NCBI RefSeq assembly: GCF_014646695.1
Contig: NZ_BMNT01000033.1
Coordinates: 27,172-91,171 of the forward strand
Direction: 5' to 3'
Source of the DNA: Sphaerisporangium melleum
GTDB lineage: Bacteria > Actinomycetota > Actinomycetes > Streptosporangiales > Streptosporangiaceae
Length of the DNA: 64,000 nt
The position numbers and the translations under genes were made by a program. Below are positions 1 through 8,581 of this stretch, piece after piece. The notes under the pieces were generated by a model, which made no database searches, was not told where the DNA came from, and saw nothing but the letters and a program-made list of their open reading frames with translations. Numbering within the stretch: the first letter of the stretch is position 1; the number at the start of each line of letters is the position of its first letter.

Positions 1-144
1 CCCATCCCCGCCACCGAGAACAACCGGTGGGGAGGTAATGGACAAGGCGGTATCCTGTACTACTACGCCTATGATCGGATGCTGGACGGTGATTCGTTCT
101 TCATCCGCCTCTACGACAGAACCGGAAAGCGAATCAATCCCTAG
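1..144 (+). CDS. C-terminal end of an unknown protein (5' end outside window)
   Basis: Frame 1 is open from the first base to a TAG at 142-144, giving 47 residues that end DRTGKRINP. The fragment is rich in aromatic residues (ILYYYAYDRM, SFFIRLYDR) and uses less GC-biased codons than the core genes around it. I do not recognise the family and the fragment is too short to assign a domain. It is followed by a strong hairpin at 183-216 and then by another small unknown gene, so the two are probably separate transcription units. A secreted-toxin tail with a downstream immunity gene is conceivable from the layout but nothing in the sequence proves it. Confidence 0.5.
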   Translation, partial: PIPATENNRWGGNGQGGILYYYAYDRMLDGDSFFIRLYDRTGKRINP

Positions 145-182
145 TCCGATACGCGATGACCGGCGTATCTTCATCTAGCATG

Positions 183-216
183 CGATGTGCGGCCTCCCTC
201 GTGAGGCCGCACATCG
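183..216 (+). terminator. 14-bp perfect stem-loop, probable terminator
   Basis: Bases 183-196 pair perfectly with 203-216 (CGATGTGCGGCCTC against GAGGCCGCACATCG) around a six-base loop. It lies 39 bp after the TAG of the partial gene and ends 26 bp before the next start codon. There is no U tract, which is usual for actinobacterial hairpin terminators. Confidence 0.7.
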
Positions 217-242
217 TGCATTGCTCGGACCGCGGAGAACAC

Positions 243-863
243 ATGGCGCAGCTCGTTGAGCGTCTCCACGAGGTGATCACAGTGGAACGGAGCGGGTTCC
301 TGCTGAGAGATCAGGACGGCACTCTGGACGAGCCGGCCGGCTGGCCCGGCTTGGCTGAGATCTCGGCACGCCTGTCCGACGAGTCCTGGTTCGAGGCGAC
401 CTTGAATTGGGCGGTCTTCCTGAGCACCGCACCGTGGCACGACAGCGAGGTCACCCTGGAGCTTTGGGATGGCCCTCCCCCCGATGACACTGCGACTTGG
501 GAGAGGAGCAGGGTCCAGAGCTTTTATTCCAGTTCAGGAATGGTTTACTTGAGCGAGATGTCCGGCAGCGGGCCCCCGTCCGTCCCAATGGACCTGCGGA
601 GGGACGCGGGCGAGTGGGCGATCAGAGCGAGCAGTCGCCCTGGAAGTGGTTGGAACTGGCCCGACGAAGAGGCCGCTCCGTCCGGCGCGGAAGAATGGCG
701 AATACAGCTCTGGCCGTCAACCGGTATCGACTCCGGCCTTACTCATGCTCCCCGCAGGACGTCAACATCGCCAAGCGTCCGTAAGTACGTGCAGACGCTA
801 TCCAGGCTCTGTGGTCTTCCAGCTGCATCCGGAGCGGCCGATCGCTCTGGACGTTCGGCGTAG
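243..863 (+). CDS. Hypothetical acidic protein
   Basis: About 206 residues from the ATG at 243, chosen because CGGAGAAC lies just upstream and because the longer reading frame would read through the terminator hairpin. The first 130 residues are acidic and Trp-rich (LDEPAGWPGL, ESWFEATLNW, VTLELWDGPPPDD), as in many small actinobacterial proteins of unknown function. The last 50 residues turn basic and Ser/Arg-rich (HAPRRTSTSPSVRKY), unlike the rest, which may mean a frameshift near 730 has replaced the original C-terminus. No catalytic motif, signal peptide or membrane segment is visible. It could be an immunity-type protein for the preceding gene, but that is only a guess from position. Confidence 0.45.
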   Translation: MAQLVERLHEVITVERSGFLLRDQDGTLDEPAGWPGLAEISARLSDESWFEATLNWAVFLSTAPWHDSEVTLELWDGPPPDDTATWERSRVQSFYSSSGMVYLSEMSGSGPPSVPMDLRRDAGEWAIRASSRPGSGWNWPDEEAAPSGAEEWRIQLWPSTGIDSGLTHAPRRTSTSPSVRKYVQTLSRLCGLPAASGAADRSGRSA

Positions 864-945
864 CGACTCCGGGCCGGCGGATGCGGGCTTCGCTTCCGCC
901 GGCCCGGTGTCGAGCCCGCCGTCCGGGGACGGCGGTGGTGCGCGA

Positions 946-1692
946 TCAGGCGGAGTGGGGGGCGGGGATGGGGTGGGTTCGTTTCCGGCCGGGAAGCAGG
1001 GGGGTGCCGAGGATGGCGTGCGCGACGATGGCGAGGCAGACGAAGCCGAGGATCAGGCCCCAGGTGACGTCGGTCAGATGGTGCATGCCGCGGTAGAGGC
1101 GGGAGACGGCGACGATGAGCGGGGCCGCCACGCCGATGATCCACCACAGGGCCCGCAGAGCGGTGTGGCGGTGGGTGTGCAGTGCCAGGACCAGGGCCAT
1201 GCCGCAGTAGAAGCCGACGGCCGCGCTGGTGTGGCCGGAGGGGAAGCTGGAGGTGGGCGGCGCCGGGTCCAGGTGGTGGACGCCGGGCCTCGGCCGTTCG
1301 ATGAACACCGTGGCCAGCAGGAACACCAGCGACTGCGACCAGACCGCGAGGATGATGAACACCGATTCGCGCCACCGGTTGAAGGTGAACCGGAAGGCCA
1401 GCGCGGCGATCGCGGTGAGCACGACGATCACCGGAGTGTCCGACAGCATCGAGCCGTAGTGCGTCAGCGTGTTGAACAGCGGCGTGCGGTCGGCCGCGAA
1501 CCCCTCGTTGACCGCGACCTCGCCCGCGACCTCGCTGTGCAGCGGCCTGGTGATCAGCCAGCCGACGCCGAGGGTGACGACCGCGAGCGCGGCGAGGGGG
1601 GCGAGCAGCAGGCGGAGCGTCCACGCGGCGGTCTGCGACCAGCCGCCGCCGCGCGTCTTCGCCGCAGGTCTCGCCTCAGTGTCGGTGACCAT
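946..1692 (-). CDS. PAP2-family membrane phosphatase
   Basis: A phosphatidic-acid-phosphatase type 2 protein of about 248 residues. After a short charged N-terminus there are several hydrophobic segments and the three PAP2 signature blocks: ERPRPG (end of block 1), SSFPSGHTSAA (block 2, with the catalytic-site His) and SRLYRGMHHLTDV (block 3, Arg-x5-His-x3-Asp). Such enzymes dephosphorylate lipid phosphates such as undecaprenyl pyrophosphate or phosphatidate at the outer face of the membrane; the substrate here is not determined. The start at 1692 (MVTDTEARP) overlaps the stop of the upstream PAP2 gene by 17 bp, so the two are co-translated. It is the last gene of a three-gene minus-strand operon. 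Confidence 0.85.
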   Translation of the reverse strand: MVTDTEARPAAKTRGGGWSQTAAWTLRLLLAPLAALAVVTLGVGWLITRPLHSEVAGEVAVNEGFAADRTPLFNTLTHYGSMLSDTPVIVVLTAIAALAFRFTFNRWRESVFIILAVWSQSLVFLLATVFIERPRPGVHHLDPAPPTSSFPSGHTSAAVGFYCGMALVLALHTHRHTALRALWWIIGVAAPLIVAVSRLYRGMHHLTDVTWGLILGFVCLAIVAHAILGTPLLPGRKRTHPIPAPHSA

Positions 1693-2482
1693 GCGCACTT
1701 CCCTTCGTTGTGATGTCGTCCATCGCCTCCGGCTCCACACCTTCGCGGTGCGGTTCGGCCGGGCGGCGACCGATGTCCCGGCGCCAGGTCTCGAACGCGG
1801 CGGCCGTCGCGGCGACCACCGCCGCGCCGAGCACGACGCCCGCCACCACGTCGCTCACGTAGTGCACGCCGAGCGCGACGCGGGTGTAGGCCACGCCGAG
1901 CGCGATCACCGCGCCGGCGGTCCAGGCGGCCACGCGTTGCCGGGGGGTGAGCAGCGGCAGGAGCAGCAGTACGACCACGCCGACGCCCAGCGTGGCGTTG
2001 AGCGCGTGCCCGGAGGGGAACGAGGCGCCGGGGGCCAGGTCCACGGGGTCGGGCAGGTGCGGGCGGGCGCGGTCGACGACCACCTTCAGCGCCAGGCCGA
2101 GCAGCCCGCCGACGGTGACGGTGGTGACCGCCCAGGCGGCGAGGCGTGGCGCCCGCCGGTAGACCAGCCACACGGCGGCGATGCCGACCACCACCCGCCA
2201 GGGCCCGGGGCCGAAGACGTCGGTCCACAGCCGCAGGAAGGTCACCCACGCGGGGTGGTCCACGGCGTAGGCGTGCAGCGCCCGGGCGACGCCCTCGTCG
2301 AGTTCCTGGAGCGGGCCGAACGAGGTCTTGACCAGCACCAGCAGCAGCGTGAACGGGACCAGGACGAGGAACAGCGCCACCGAGGCGAGCGTCAGGCGCA
2401 GTCCGAGCCGGGCGTCGGGGCCGAGCGGCCGGCCCGGGCCGTTCCCGTCCCCGTCGGGCCGGACATCGGTCGTGGTGCTCAT
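1676..2482 (-). CDS. PAP2-family membrane phosphatase (second copy)
   Basis: A 268-residue second PAP2 protein. It has a Gly/Pro-rich cytoplasmic leader, about six hydrophobic segments, and the motifs VVVDRARPHLP (block 1), ASFPSGHALNA (block 2) and TRVALGVHYVSDVVAG (block 3), so all catalytic residues are in place. The start at 2482 is preceded by GAGAGGAG and overlaps the upstream gene's stop as ATGA. It is only distantly similar to the PAP2 protein next to it, so the pair looks like an old duplication or recruitment, not a recent one. Likely role is recycling of polyprenyl or phospholipid phosphates at the membrane. Confidence 0.85.
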   Translation of the reverse strand: MSTTTDVRPDGDGNGPGRPLGPDARLGLRLTLASVALFLVLVPFTLLLVLVKTSFGPLQELDEGVARALHAYAVDHPAWVTFLRLWTDVFGPGPWRVVVGIAAVWLVYRRAPRLAAWAVTTVTVGGLLGLALKVVVDRARPHLPDPVDLAPGASFPSGHALNATLGVGVVVLLLLPLLTPRQRVAAWTAGAVIALGVAYTRVALGVHYVSDVVAGVVLGAAVVAATAAAFETWRRDIGRRPAEPHREGVEPEAMDDITTKGSAHGHRH

Positions 2483-3483
2483 GGACGCGTGTCTCCTCTC
2501 TGGCCGCCTCGTGCGCCCTGCCCGGCTCCGCCGGGCCCGGGGTCGGGGTCGGCCGGTTCCCCGAGGCCCCCGCGACAGGCTTCGAGCTGGGCCGCGAAGG
2601 ACAGCCCGAGGAACAGCGCGATGGAGCTGAGCAGCGACCACAGCAGCAGCGCCATCACCGCCGTCAGCGGGCCGTAGGTGATGCCGAACGAGTCGTTGTT
2701 GTCGATGTAGAAGGCCAGGCCCCAGGTGAGCAGCAGCCACAGGGCCAGTGCCACCACTCCCCCGGCCGCGAGCCAGGTGTGTCCCGGCTGCCTGCGTCGG
2801 GGGGCGGCGCGGAACAGGACCGACGCCGACAGCAGGGCGAGCAGGAAGCCGACCGGCCAGCGCAGCAATGTCCATTCCATCACGGCCGTGTCGCTCCAGT
2901 GGTACACCTCGGCGAGCGCGCGGCCCATGGCCTTGCCACCGACCATGATCGTGAAGCCGAGGGTCATGGACGCGCCCGCGGTGACCGCCATCAGCACGGC
3001 CTTGGCGTACTTGTGCCGCGCGGGGCTGTCCCGCTCCACGCCGTAGATGCGGTTGGCGCCGCGTTCGATCTGGGCCATGGCGGTGGTCAGGCTCACCAGC
3101 GCGGTGACCAGGCCGAACCAGAGCGCGATCGCGCCGCCGTCCCCCGCGTGCCGGCGGCTGACGGCCAGGGCGTCATTGACCAGTTGCGAGCCGGAGCCGG
3201 GGACGAGGTGGTGGATGGTCAGCGCGAGCACTTTCCCCAGCCGTTCCTGGTGCACCACGCTGCTCAGGCCGACCGCGGCGATGGCGCCGGGGATCACCGA
3301 CAGGCAGATCTGGAAGGCCAGCGCCCTGGAGTGGCTGAAGCCGTCGCCGTACCTGAAGCGGACGAAGGAGTCACGGACCAGATGCCAGCCGCCGTAGTGG
3401 CGCAGAGTGGCCCACGCGTCGTCCGCGCCGAGCTCCTCCCCGCCCATGCTCCTGGTCTCGGGTACCGCGGTCGCCGTTCCCAT
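2479..3483 (-). CDS. YihY/BrkB-family membrane protein
   Basis: A 334-residue polytopic membrane protein of the YihY/virulence-factor BrkB family. It shows the usual layout: an N-terminal region with FRYGDGFSHSRALAFQICLSVIPG, then about six transmembrane helices including MLGFTIMVGG-like and ALWLLLTWGLAFYI segments, ending in a Gly/Pro-rich tail. The family was once called RNase BN by mistake; its true function is unknown. The start at 3483 (MGTATAVPE) was chosen over an upstream in-frame codon that would extend into non-conserved sequence. It is the first gene of an operon with two PAP2 phosphatases (ATGA overlap), hinting at a shared job in lipid-phosphate or envelope metabolism. Confidence 0.85.
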   Translation of the reverse strand: MGTATAVPETRSMGGEELGADDAWATLRHYGGWHLVRDSFVRFRYGDGFSHSRALAFQICLSVIPGAIAAVGLSSVVHQERLGKVLALTIHHLVPGSGSQLVNDALAVSRRHAGDGGAIALWFGLVTALVSLTTAMAQIERGANRIYGVERDSPARHKYAKAVLMAVTAGASMTLGFTIMVGGKAMGRALAEVYHWSDTAVMEWTLLRWPVGFLLALLSASVLFRAAPRRRQPGHTWLAAGGVVALALWLLLTWGLAFYIDNNDSFGITYGPLTAVMALLLWSLLSSIALFLGLSFAAQLEACRGGLGEPADPDPGPGGAGQGARGGQRGDTRP

Positions 3484-3619
3484 GGTCGGCCCTGCTACCC
3501 CGATCGTGCTGGTTTGAACGGGGCAGACGGCACATATGACACCCAACGGGTCGTCCCGTCGGCATGGCGAAGCCAGGGCCGTTCGTCCGGCCTGTCCGGT
3601 GGCCGGACGATCTCGCGGC

Positions 3620-4357
3620 TCAGGCGCCCGCGTCGACCGCGCAGACGACGCAGCTGATGTTGTCCGGACCGCCGCCGTCCCGGGCCAGGGCGATCAGCCG
3701 GTCGGCGGCCGCACCGAGGTCGTCGAACGAGGTGAGCGTCTCGTGCAGCGCCTGCGGGCCCACCACCCCGCTGAGACCGTCGGAGCAGATCAGGTAGCGG
3801 TCGCCCGGCTTGGCCTCGCGCATGGACAGGTCGGGATCCACCGATCCGCTGCCGCCGAGCGCCCGCATGAGCAGCGACCGGCGCGGGTGGGCCGCAGCCT
3901 GCTCGGCGGTCATCTGGCCGTCGTCCACGAGCGACTGCACCAGGGTGTGGTCACGGGTGATCTGGTAGAGGTAGCCCTCACGCAGCATGTACGCCCGCGA
4001 GTCTCCGATGTGGGCGAGGGCGAACCGGTCGCCGTCCCACAGCATGGCCGTGAGCGTGGTGCCCATGCCGGTCAGCTTGGGGTCGCGCTCGGCCATGTCC
4101 TTCAGCCGGCGCACGGCCTCGGTGATGGCGGCCTCCATCGCTCCGAGTGGTTCGCCGCCCGGCGGGTCGGCGTCGAGGACCGACAGCGCGGCGATGACGG
4201 TGGCGCTGGCCACCTCGCCGTGGCTGTGCCCACCCATCCCGTCCGCCACGGCGAGCAGGCGTGGCCCGGCGTACACCGAGTCCTCGTTCTGCTGGCGCCG
4301 GAGCCCGACGTCGGTGCGGGCCGCGTACCGCAACGTGAACGACGCGTTGTTTGACAT
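3620..4357 (-). CDS. PP2C-family Ser/Thr protein phosphatase
   Basis: A 245-residue stand-alone PPM/PP2C phosphatase close to the length of actinobacterial PstP catalytic domains. Metal-binding and signature residues are visible: RQQNEDS near residue 22, VADGMGGHSHGE at about 38-49, GDSRAYM near 117, ICSDGLSG near 190 and GGPDNISCV near 228. It has no transmembrane segment, unlike PstP, so it should be cytosolic. It is transcribed divergently from the methyltransferase gene, with a Ser/Thr kinase two genes further along, so a phosphatase/kinase pair bracketing the methyltransferase is a possible functional link. Confidence 0.92.
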   Translation of the reverse strand: MSNNASFTLRYAARTDVGLRRQQNEDSVYAGPRLLAVADGMGGHSHGEVASATVIAALSVLDADPPGGEPLGAMEAAITEAVRRLKDMAERDPKLTGMGTTLTAMLWDGDRFALAHIGDSRAYMLREGYLYQITRDHTLVQSLVDDGQMTAEQAAAHPRRSLLMRALGGSGSVDPDLSMREAKPGDRYLICSDGLSGVVGPQALHETLTSFDDLGAAADRLIALARDGGGPDNISCVVCAVDAGA

Positions 4358-4483
4358 GTCCTCAGTAAATCATTGGTTGAAACACTTCACAAGCACAAAT
4401 CTTGTGGATCCCAGCGGCAAGGTGGACTAATCTGACCCTGGGCCGCCAAGGTACCGCTAGGTGAGCACGAAGGGGCGACGCTT

Positions 4484-6451
4484 ATGAGACACGACGCCAC
4501 GTTGAACGCGGGCGACATCGCCCGGCTCGCCGACGTCGGGCGCGCGGCGGTCAGCAACTGGCGGCGCCGGTACGACGACTTCCCCCAGCCGGTGGGCGGA
4601 ACGGCCGCGAGCCCCCTGTTCTCCCTTCCCGAGGTCGAGGACTGGCTGCGCCGCAACGGCAAACCGTACGAGATGTCGCCGGCCGACCGCGTGTGGCAGC
4701 GACTGCGCGCCAGCGGCGACGACCTGCGCCTCGGCGACCTGGTGGGCTGCGCGGGCGCCTTCCTGTTGTTCCTGCTGCGCGACCCGGAGGGCCGGCAGGC
4801 GGCCGGCCGGGCCCGCGAACCGGCCGAGCGGCTGCACCGGGCCGCCGCCGCCGCGACGGCCGACCTCCCGGTGCCGGTCGACTGGAGCATGATCGACCTG
4901 CCGCTGTACCGGCTGCTCGCCGACCTCGCGGGCGAGCACGGCCCGCGGGAGGCCTTCGAGCTGCTGTGCGAGCGCTACATCGAGGCCCACTCCCGCCTGC
5001 TGTCGGTCACCCGGGCCGACCTCGCCGATCTGATGGCGCGGCTGGCCGCCCCCCTGCTCGGCGGACCGGCGGACGATGCCCCCCAGAACGCCACCGGCGC
5101 GCCCCCGACCGTCTTCGACCCGGCCTGCGGGGTGGGCGCGCTGCTGCTCCCCTTCACCGGCGCCCGGGTGCTCGCCCAGGACGGCGGCGAGACCGCGGCG
5201 CTGCTCACGGCCGTACGCCTGCTGCTCGGCGGCGCCCGCGCCCAGGTGGTGGCCGGCGACTCGCTGCGCCTGGACGGCTTCCCCGCCCTGCGCGCCGACG
5301 TCGTGGTCTGCGACCCGCCGTTCAACGAGCGTGCCTGGGGTTATGAGGAGCTGACCGGCGACCCGCGCTGGGAGTACGGCCTGCCGCCGCGCGGGGAGCC
5401 CGAGCTGGCCTGGGTGCAGCACTGCCTGGCCCACACCCGCCCCGGCGGCCTGGTCGCCGTCCTCATGCCGCCCGCGGCGGCGAGCCGCCGTCCCGGCAAG
5501 CGCATCCGCGGCAACCTGCTGCGGGCCGGCGCGCTGCGCGCGGTCATGACGCCGGTCCCCGGCGGCCCCGACCTGTGGCTGCTGCGCCGGCCACGGCCCG
5601 GCGAGCGGGCGCCGTCGCAGGTGCTCATGGTGGACGCCGCCGAGAGCACGGCGGACGCCGAGGCGGCCTGGCGCGCCTTCGCCGCCGACCCCGAGGGCGC
5701 ACCGCCCGCGCCCGGCCGGGCGGTGCGCATCATCGACCTGCTGGACGACGAGGTGGACCTCAGCCCGGCCCGCCACCGCCTCCTGCTCGGCGCGCGCGAG
5801 GCCGCCGCCGAGTTCGGCCGGGTGCGCGAGCGCTTCGCCGCCCGGGCCGCCGCGCTGGAGGGGGCGCTGCCGCACGTCGCCCCGCCGGCGGAGGGCCACG
5901 AGCCGCCCACGACGACGATCGGCGAGCTGGTGCGGGCCGGCATGGTGACCGTCCACCAGGGGCCGGCGAAGATGGCGACCGACGCCGGGGACCTCCCGGT
6001 GCTCACCGCCGCCGACCTGCTGTCCGGCGGTGCGCCGTCCGGGCGTACCACCGGTGACCCCGGGCACGTCGTGCTGGAGCCGGGTGACGTCGTGTCGGCG
6101 GTCCTGGCCGAGGTCGGGGCCGCGCGGACGGTCACCGAGGCGGGCGCCGTGCTCGGCCCGCACCTGTACCTCTACCGGGTCGACCGCGAGCGGATCGACC
6201 CCGACTTCCTCGCCGGGTGCCTGCGCCACGCCGCCGGCGCGGCCCGGGCCCACCCCGGCGCGAGCCGGGTGGACGCGCGCCGGGTGCGCGTCCCGCGGCT
6301 GAGCCTCGCCGAGCAGCGCGAGTACGGCAGGGCGTTCCGGGAGCTGCTCGCGCTGGAGGACCGGCTGCGCGCGACGGCCGAGCTGGGCGAGCGGCTCGTC
6401 CGGCTGGGCTTCGACGGGCTCGTCGGCGGTCATCTGCGGCCCGGCGGCTGA
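4484..6451 (+). CDS. Orphan N6-adenine DNA methyltransferase with N-terminal HTH
   Basis: A 655-residue protein. Residues 8-60 form an AlpA/MerR-like helix-turn-helix (ARLADVGRAAVSNWRRR, then FSLPEVEDWL). The middle holds a class-I SAM fold of the type I HsdM / N-6 DNA methylase type: motif I FDPACGVGALLLPF near 207-220 and motif IV VVCDPPFNERAWG near 270, where DPPF replaces the usual NPPF/NPPY. The C-terminal part from about 470 resembles a type I specificity-like target recognition region (LTAADLLSG, LEPGDVV, LRHAAGAARAHPGASR). No restriction subunit lies nearby, so it is an orphan methylase, probably regulatory or part of a dispersed defence system. A start ATG at 4484 follows a GGGGCGACG stretch. 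Confidence 0.82.
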   Translation: MRHDATLNAGDIARLADVGRAAVSNWRRRYDDFPQPVGGTAASPLFSLPEVEDWLRRNGKPYEMSPADRVWQRLRASGDDLRLGDLVGCAGAFLLFLLRDPEGRQAAGRAREPAERLHRAAAAATADLPVPVDWSMIDLPLYRLLADLAGEHGPREAFELLCERYIEAHSRLLSVTRADLADLMARLAAPLLGGPADDAPQNATGAPPTVFDPACGVGALLLPFTGARVLAQDGGETAALLTAVRLLLGGARAQVVAGDSLRLDGFPALRADVVVCDPPFNERAWGYEELTGDPRWEYGLPPRGEPELAWVQHCLAHTRPGGLVAVLMPPAAASRRPGKRIRGNLLRAGALRAVMTPVPGGPDLWLLRRPRPGERAPSQVLMVDAAESTADAEAAWRAFAADPEGAPPAPGRAVRIIDLLDDEVDLSPARHRLLLGAREAAAEFGRVRERFAARAAALEGALPHVAPPAEGHEPPTTTIGELVRAGMVTVHQGPAKMATDAGDLPVLTAADLLSGGAPSGRTTGDPGHVVLEPGDVVSAVLAEVGAARTVTEAGAVLGPHLYLYRVDRERIDPDFLAGCLRHAAGAARAHPGASRVDARRVRVPRLSLAEQREYGRAFRELLALEDRLRATAELGERLVRLGFDGLVGGHLRPGG

Positions 6452-6489
6452 GGGTGTATTTTTCCCCCAAAGATCATCAGGAGGGGCGC

Positions 6490-7383
6490 ATGGTCATCGG
6501 CGACCGGTACGAGCTCGACGACCTGCCTCTCGGCCAGGGCGGCATGGGGGCCGTCTACCGGGGCCACGACCGGCGTCTGGACCGCCGCGTCGCCGTGAAG
6601 TTCCTGCGCTTCCCAGGCGGTCACGACGAGGAGCTGGAGCGGCGGTTCGTCCGCGAGGCGCGCATCCTCGCCCGGCTGGAGCACGCCGGCGCGCCGATCC
6701 TGTACGACTTCGGCACGCATGAGCACCGCCTGTTCCAGGTCATGCAGTTCATCGACGGCGTCACCGTCGCCGACCTGGTCAGCGAGCACGGGCCGCTGCC
6801 GGTCCCCTGGGCCGCCGCCATCGCCGCCCAGGCGTGCGCCGTGCTGTCGGCCGCCCACGCCCTGTCCATCTGCCACCGCGACCTCAAGCCGACCAACCTG
6901 ATGCTCTGCCCGGACGGCAGCGTCAAGGTGCTCGACTTCGGCCTCGCCATGCTCCGGGAGGCCGACGCCGCGCCGTTCACCCGCATCGGCCAGATCCTCG
7001 GCACCCCGGCGTACATGTCACCCGAGCAGATCCAGAGCGGGGTGGCCGGGCCGCGCAGCGACCTGTACTCCCTCGGCTGCGTCCTGCACGAGATGCTCAC
7101 CGGGCGGCAGCTCTTCGTCGGCCCGACCGAGTACGCCGTCTTCGAGAAGCAGGTCAACGAGCGGCCGCCCTCGGTGCCCGGTGTGCCCGGTGAGCTGGAC
7201 CGGCTGCTGGCCGACCTGCTGGAGAAGCGGCCCGAGGACCGCCCGGCCGACGCGAACGCGCTGTACGACCGTCTGCAGCCCTTCGCGGTCGACCTGCCGA
7301 TGCTGCCCGGTTTCCTCACCCCGCCCACGGTCCCCAGCCCCGGCCGCATGTACGCCCGCATGGTGGGCCGCGTCCTCCCCTGA
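6490..7383 (+). CDS. Cytosolic Hanks-type Ser/Thr protein kinase
   Basis: A 297-residue kinase consisting of little more than the catalytic domain. Visible elements are the Gly loop [11 protein letters not shown] (about 15-25), the ATP-binding Lys in VAVKFL (about 37), the catalytic loop CHRDLKPTN (about 132-140), DFG at about 152, the activation-loop end [10 protein letters not shown] and the conserved [16 protein letters not shown]. There is no transmembrane helix and no PASTA domain, so unlike PknB it is soluble. The start ATG is preceded by AGGAGGGGCGC. It begins 38 bp after the methyltransferase stop and may be co-transcribed with it; the PP2C phosphatase on the other side could reverse its reactions. 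Confidence 0.93.
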   Translation: MVIGDRYELDDLPLGQGGMGAVYRGHDRRLDRRVAVKFLRFPGGHDEELERRFVREARILARLEHAGAPILYDFGTHEHRLFQVMQFIDGVTVADLVSEHGPLPVPWAAAIAAQACAVLSAAHALSICHRDLKPTNLMLCPDGSVKVLDFGLAMLREADAAPFTRIGQILGTPAYMSPEQIQSGVAGPRSDLYSLGCVLHEMLTGRQLFVGPTEYAVFEKQVNERPPSVPGVPGELDRLLADLLEKRPEDRPADANALYDRLQPFAVDLPMLPGFLTPPTVPSPGRMYARMVGRVLP

Positions 7384-7461
7384 TCACCGCGGCCGGTGGC
7401 GAGCGCGGCCCGGTCGCGAACTTTCGCCCGATATGATGCGCGTTGACGGTGAGTACCGGGG

Positions 7462-8547
7462 ATGCGGATGAGAGCAGTGGGAGAGACCGCGCGCCGCGGG
7501 CTGCGCAGGCTGCTCTCGCGCGCGCCGTCCATCCTGCAGTGCTCGATCGCCGCGGCCGTCGCCTGGATCGTGGCCAGGGACGTGCTCGACCATCCACGCC
7601 CCTTCTTCGCGCCGGTCGCCGTGGTGATCTGCATCGGCGTGGCGATGGGCCGGCGGGTGCGCCGGATGCTGGAGATGGTGGTGGGGGTCAGCGTCGGGAT
7701 CGGCGTCGGCGACCTGCTCGTCTCCTGGATCGGTTCGGGCCCCTGGCAGATCGCCCTGGTCGTCGCGCTCGCCATGGCGTGCGCGGTCCTGCTGGACGGC
7801 GGGCAGGTGATCGCGCTGCAGGCGGGCTCGTCCGCGGTCCTGGTCGCCACCCTGCTGCCGCCGTCCGGCAGCGGCGGCCCCGACCGGATGGTGGACGCGC
7901 TGGTCGGCGGGATCATCGGCATCGCCGCGGTCGGGCTGTTCCCGATCGACCCGCTCGCCCTGGCGCACCGGCACGGGCGGGTGGTGCTGGAGGAGCTGGC
8001 CGACGCGCTGGACGCCGCCGCGCAGGCGATCGCCGCGGCCGATCCGCCCCTGGCCGCCGACGCGCTGGAGAAGGCGCGCGGCTCCCAGCGAGCGGTGGAA
8101 CAGCTGCACTCCGCCCTGCAGACGGGGCGGGAGATCGCGCTGCTCAGCCCGCTCCGCTGGAGCGCCCGTGCCCGGCTCGCGCGCTACCAGAGCGCCGCGA
8201 TCCCCCTCGACCTGGCTCTGCGCAACGTCAGGGTGCTGCTACGCCGCACGTTCGCCGCGCTGCGCGACCACGAGCCGATGCCCGCGGAACTCCCCGGCCG
8301 GTTGCACGCCCTGGCCGAGGCGGTACGCCTGCTCAGGGACGAGCTGGCCGAGGGCGTCGAGCCGGTGCGGGCGCGGCGGGCGGCGCTGGCGGTGGCCGAC
8401 GGGGTGCGCACCTCCACCCAGAGCGCCGGGTTCTCCGCCCACGTGGTCGGCGCCCAGGTGCGCTCGATCACCGTGGACCTGCTGGTCGCCACCGGCACCG
8501 ACCGCGACACGGCGGCGGCGGCCCTCCCGCCGCCCGCTACCTCCTGA
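7462..8547 (+). CDS. FUSC / aromatic acid exporter family membrane protein
   Basis: A 361-residue protein with about six N-terminal transmembrane helices (residues 20-165, e.g. CSIAAAVAWIVARDVL, FAPVAVVICIGVAMG, IALVVALAMACAVLL) followed by a long helical cytoplasmic half rich in Ala, Arg and Glu. The motif HPRPFFAPVAVVICIG is typical of the ArAE_1/FUSC group, which exports aromatic acids or related compounds; the substrate here is unknown. An alternative ATG at 7468 would remove two residues. It ends inside a large palindromic terminator shared with the convergent flavohemoprotein gene. Confidence 0.8.
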   Translation: MRMRAVGETARRGLRRLLSRAPSILQCSIAAAVAWIVARDVLDHPRPFFAPVAVVICIGVAMGRRVRRMLEMVVGVSVGIGVGDLLVSWIGSGPWQIALVVALAMACAVLLDGGQVIALQAGSSAVLVATLLPPSGSGGPDRMVDALVGGIIGIAAVGLFPIDPLALAHRHGRVVLEELADALDAAAQAIAAADPPLAADALEKARGSQRAVEQLHSALQTGREIALLSPLRWSARARLARYQSAAIPLDLALRNVRVLLRRTFAALRDHEPMPAELPGRLHALAEAVRLLRDELAEGVEPVRARRAALAVADGVRTSTQSAGFSAHVVGAQVRSITVDLLVATGTDRDTAAAALPPPATS

Positions 8548-8581
8548 CCGCCGGGGCCCCGCCGCCCCGGACGGTCAGGAG
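8541..8581. terminator. Bidirectional terminator containing both stop codons
   Basis: CTCCTGACCG at 8541-8550 pairs with CGGTCAGGAG at 8572-8581, and CCGGGGC at 8551-8557 pairs with GCCCCGG at 8564-8570, with one bulged A. The hairpin lies between convergent genes and includes the TGA of the plus-strand FUSC gene (8545-8547) and the stop of the minus-strand flavohemoprotein gene (8575-8577). Confidence 0.85.
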
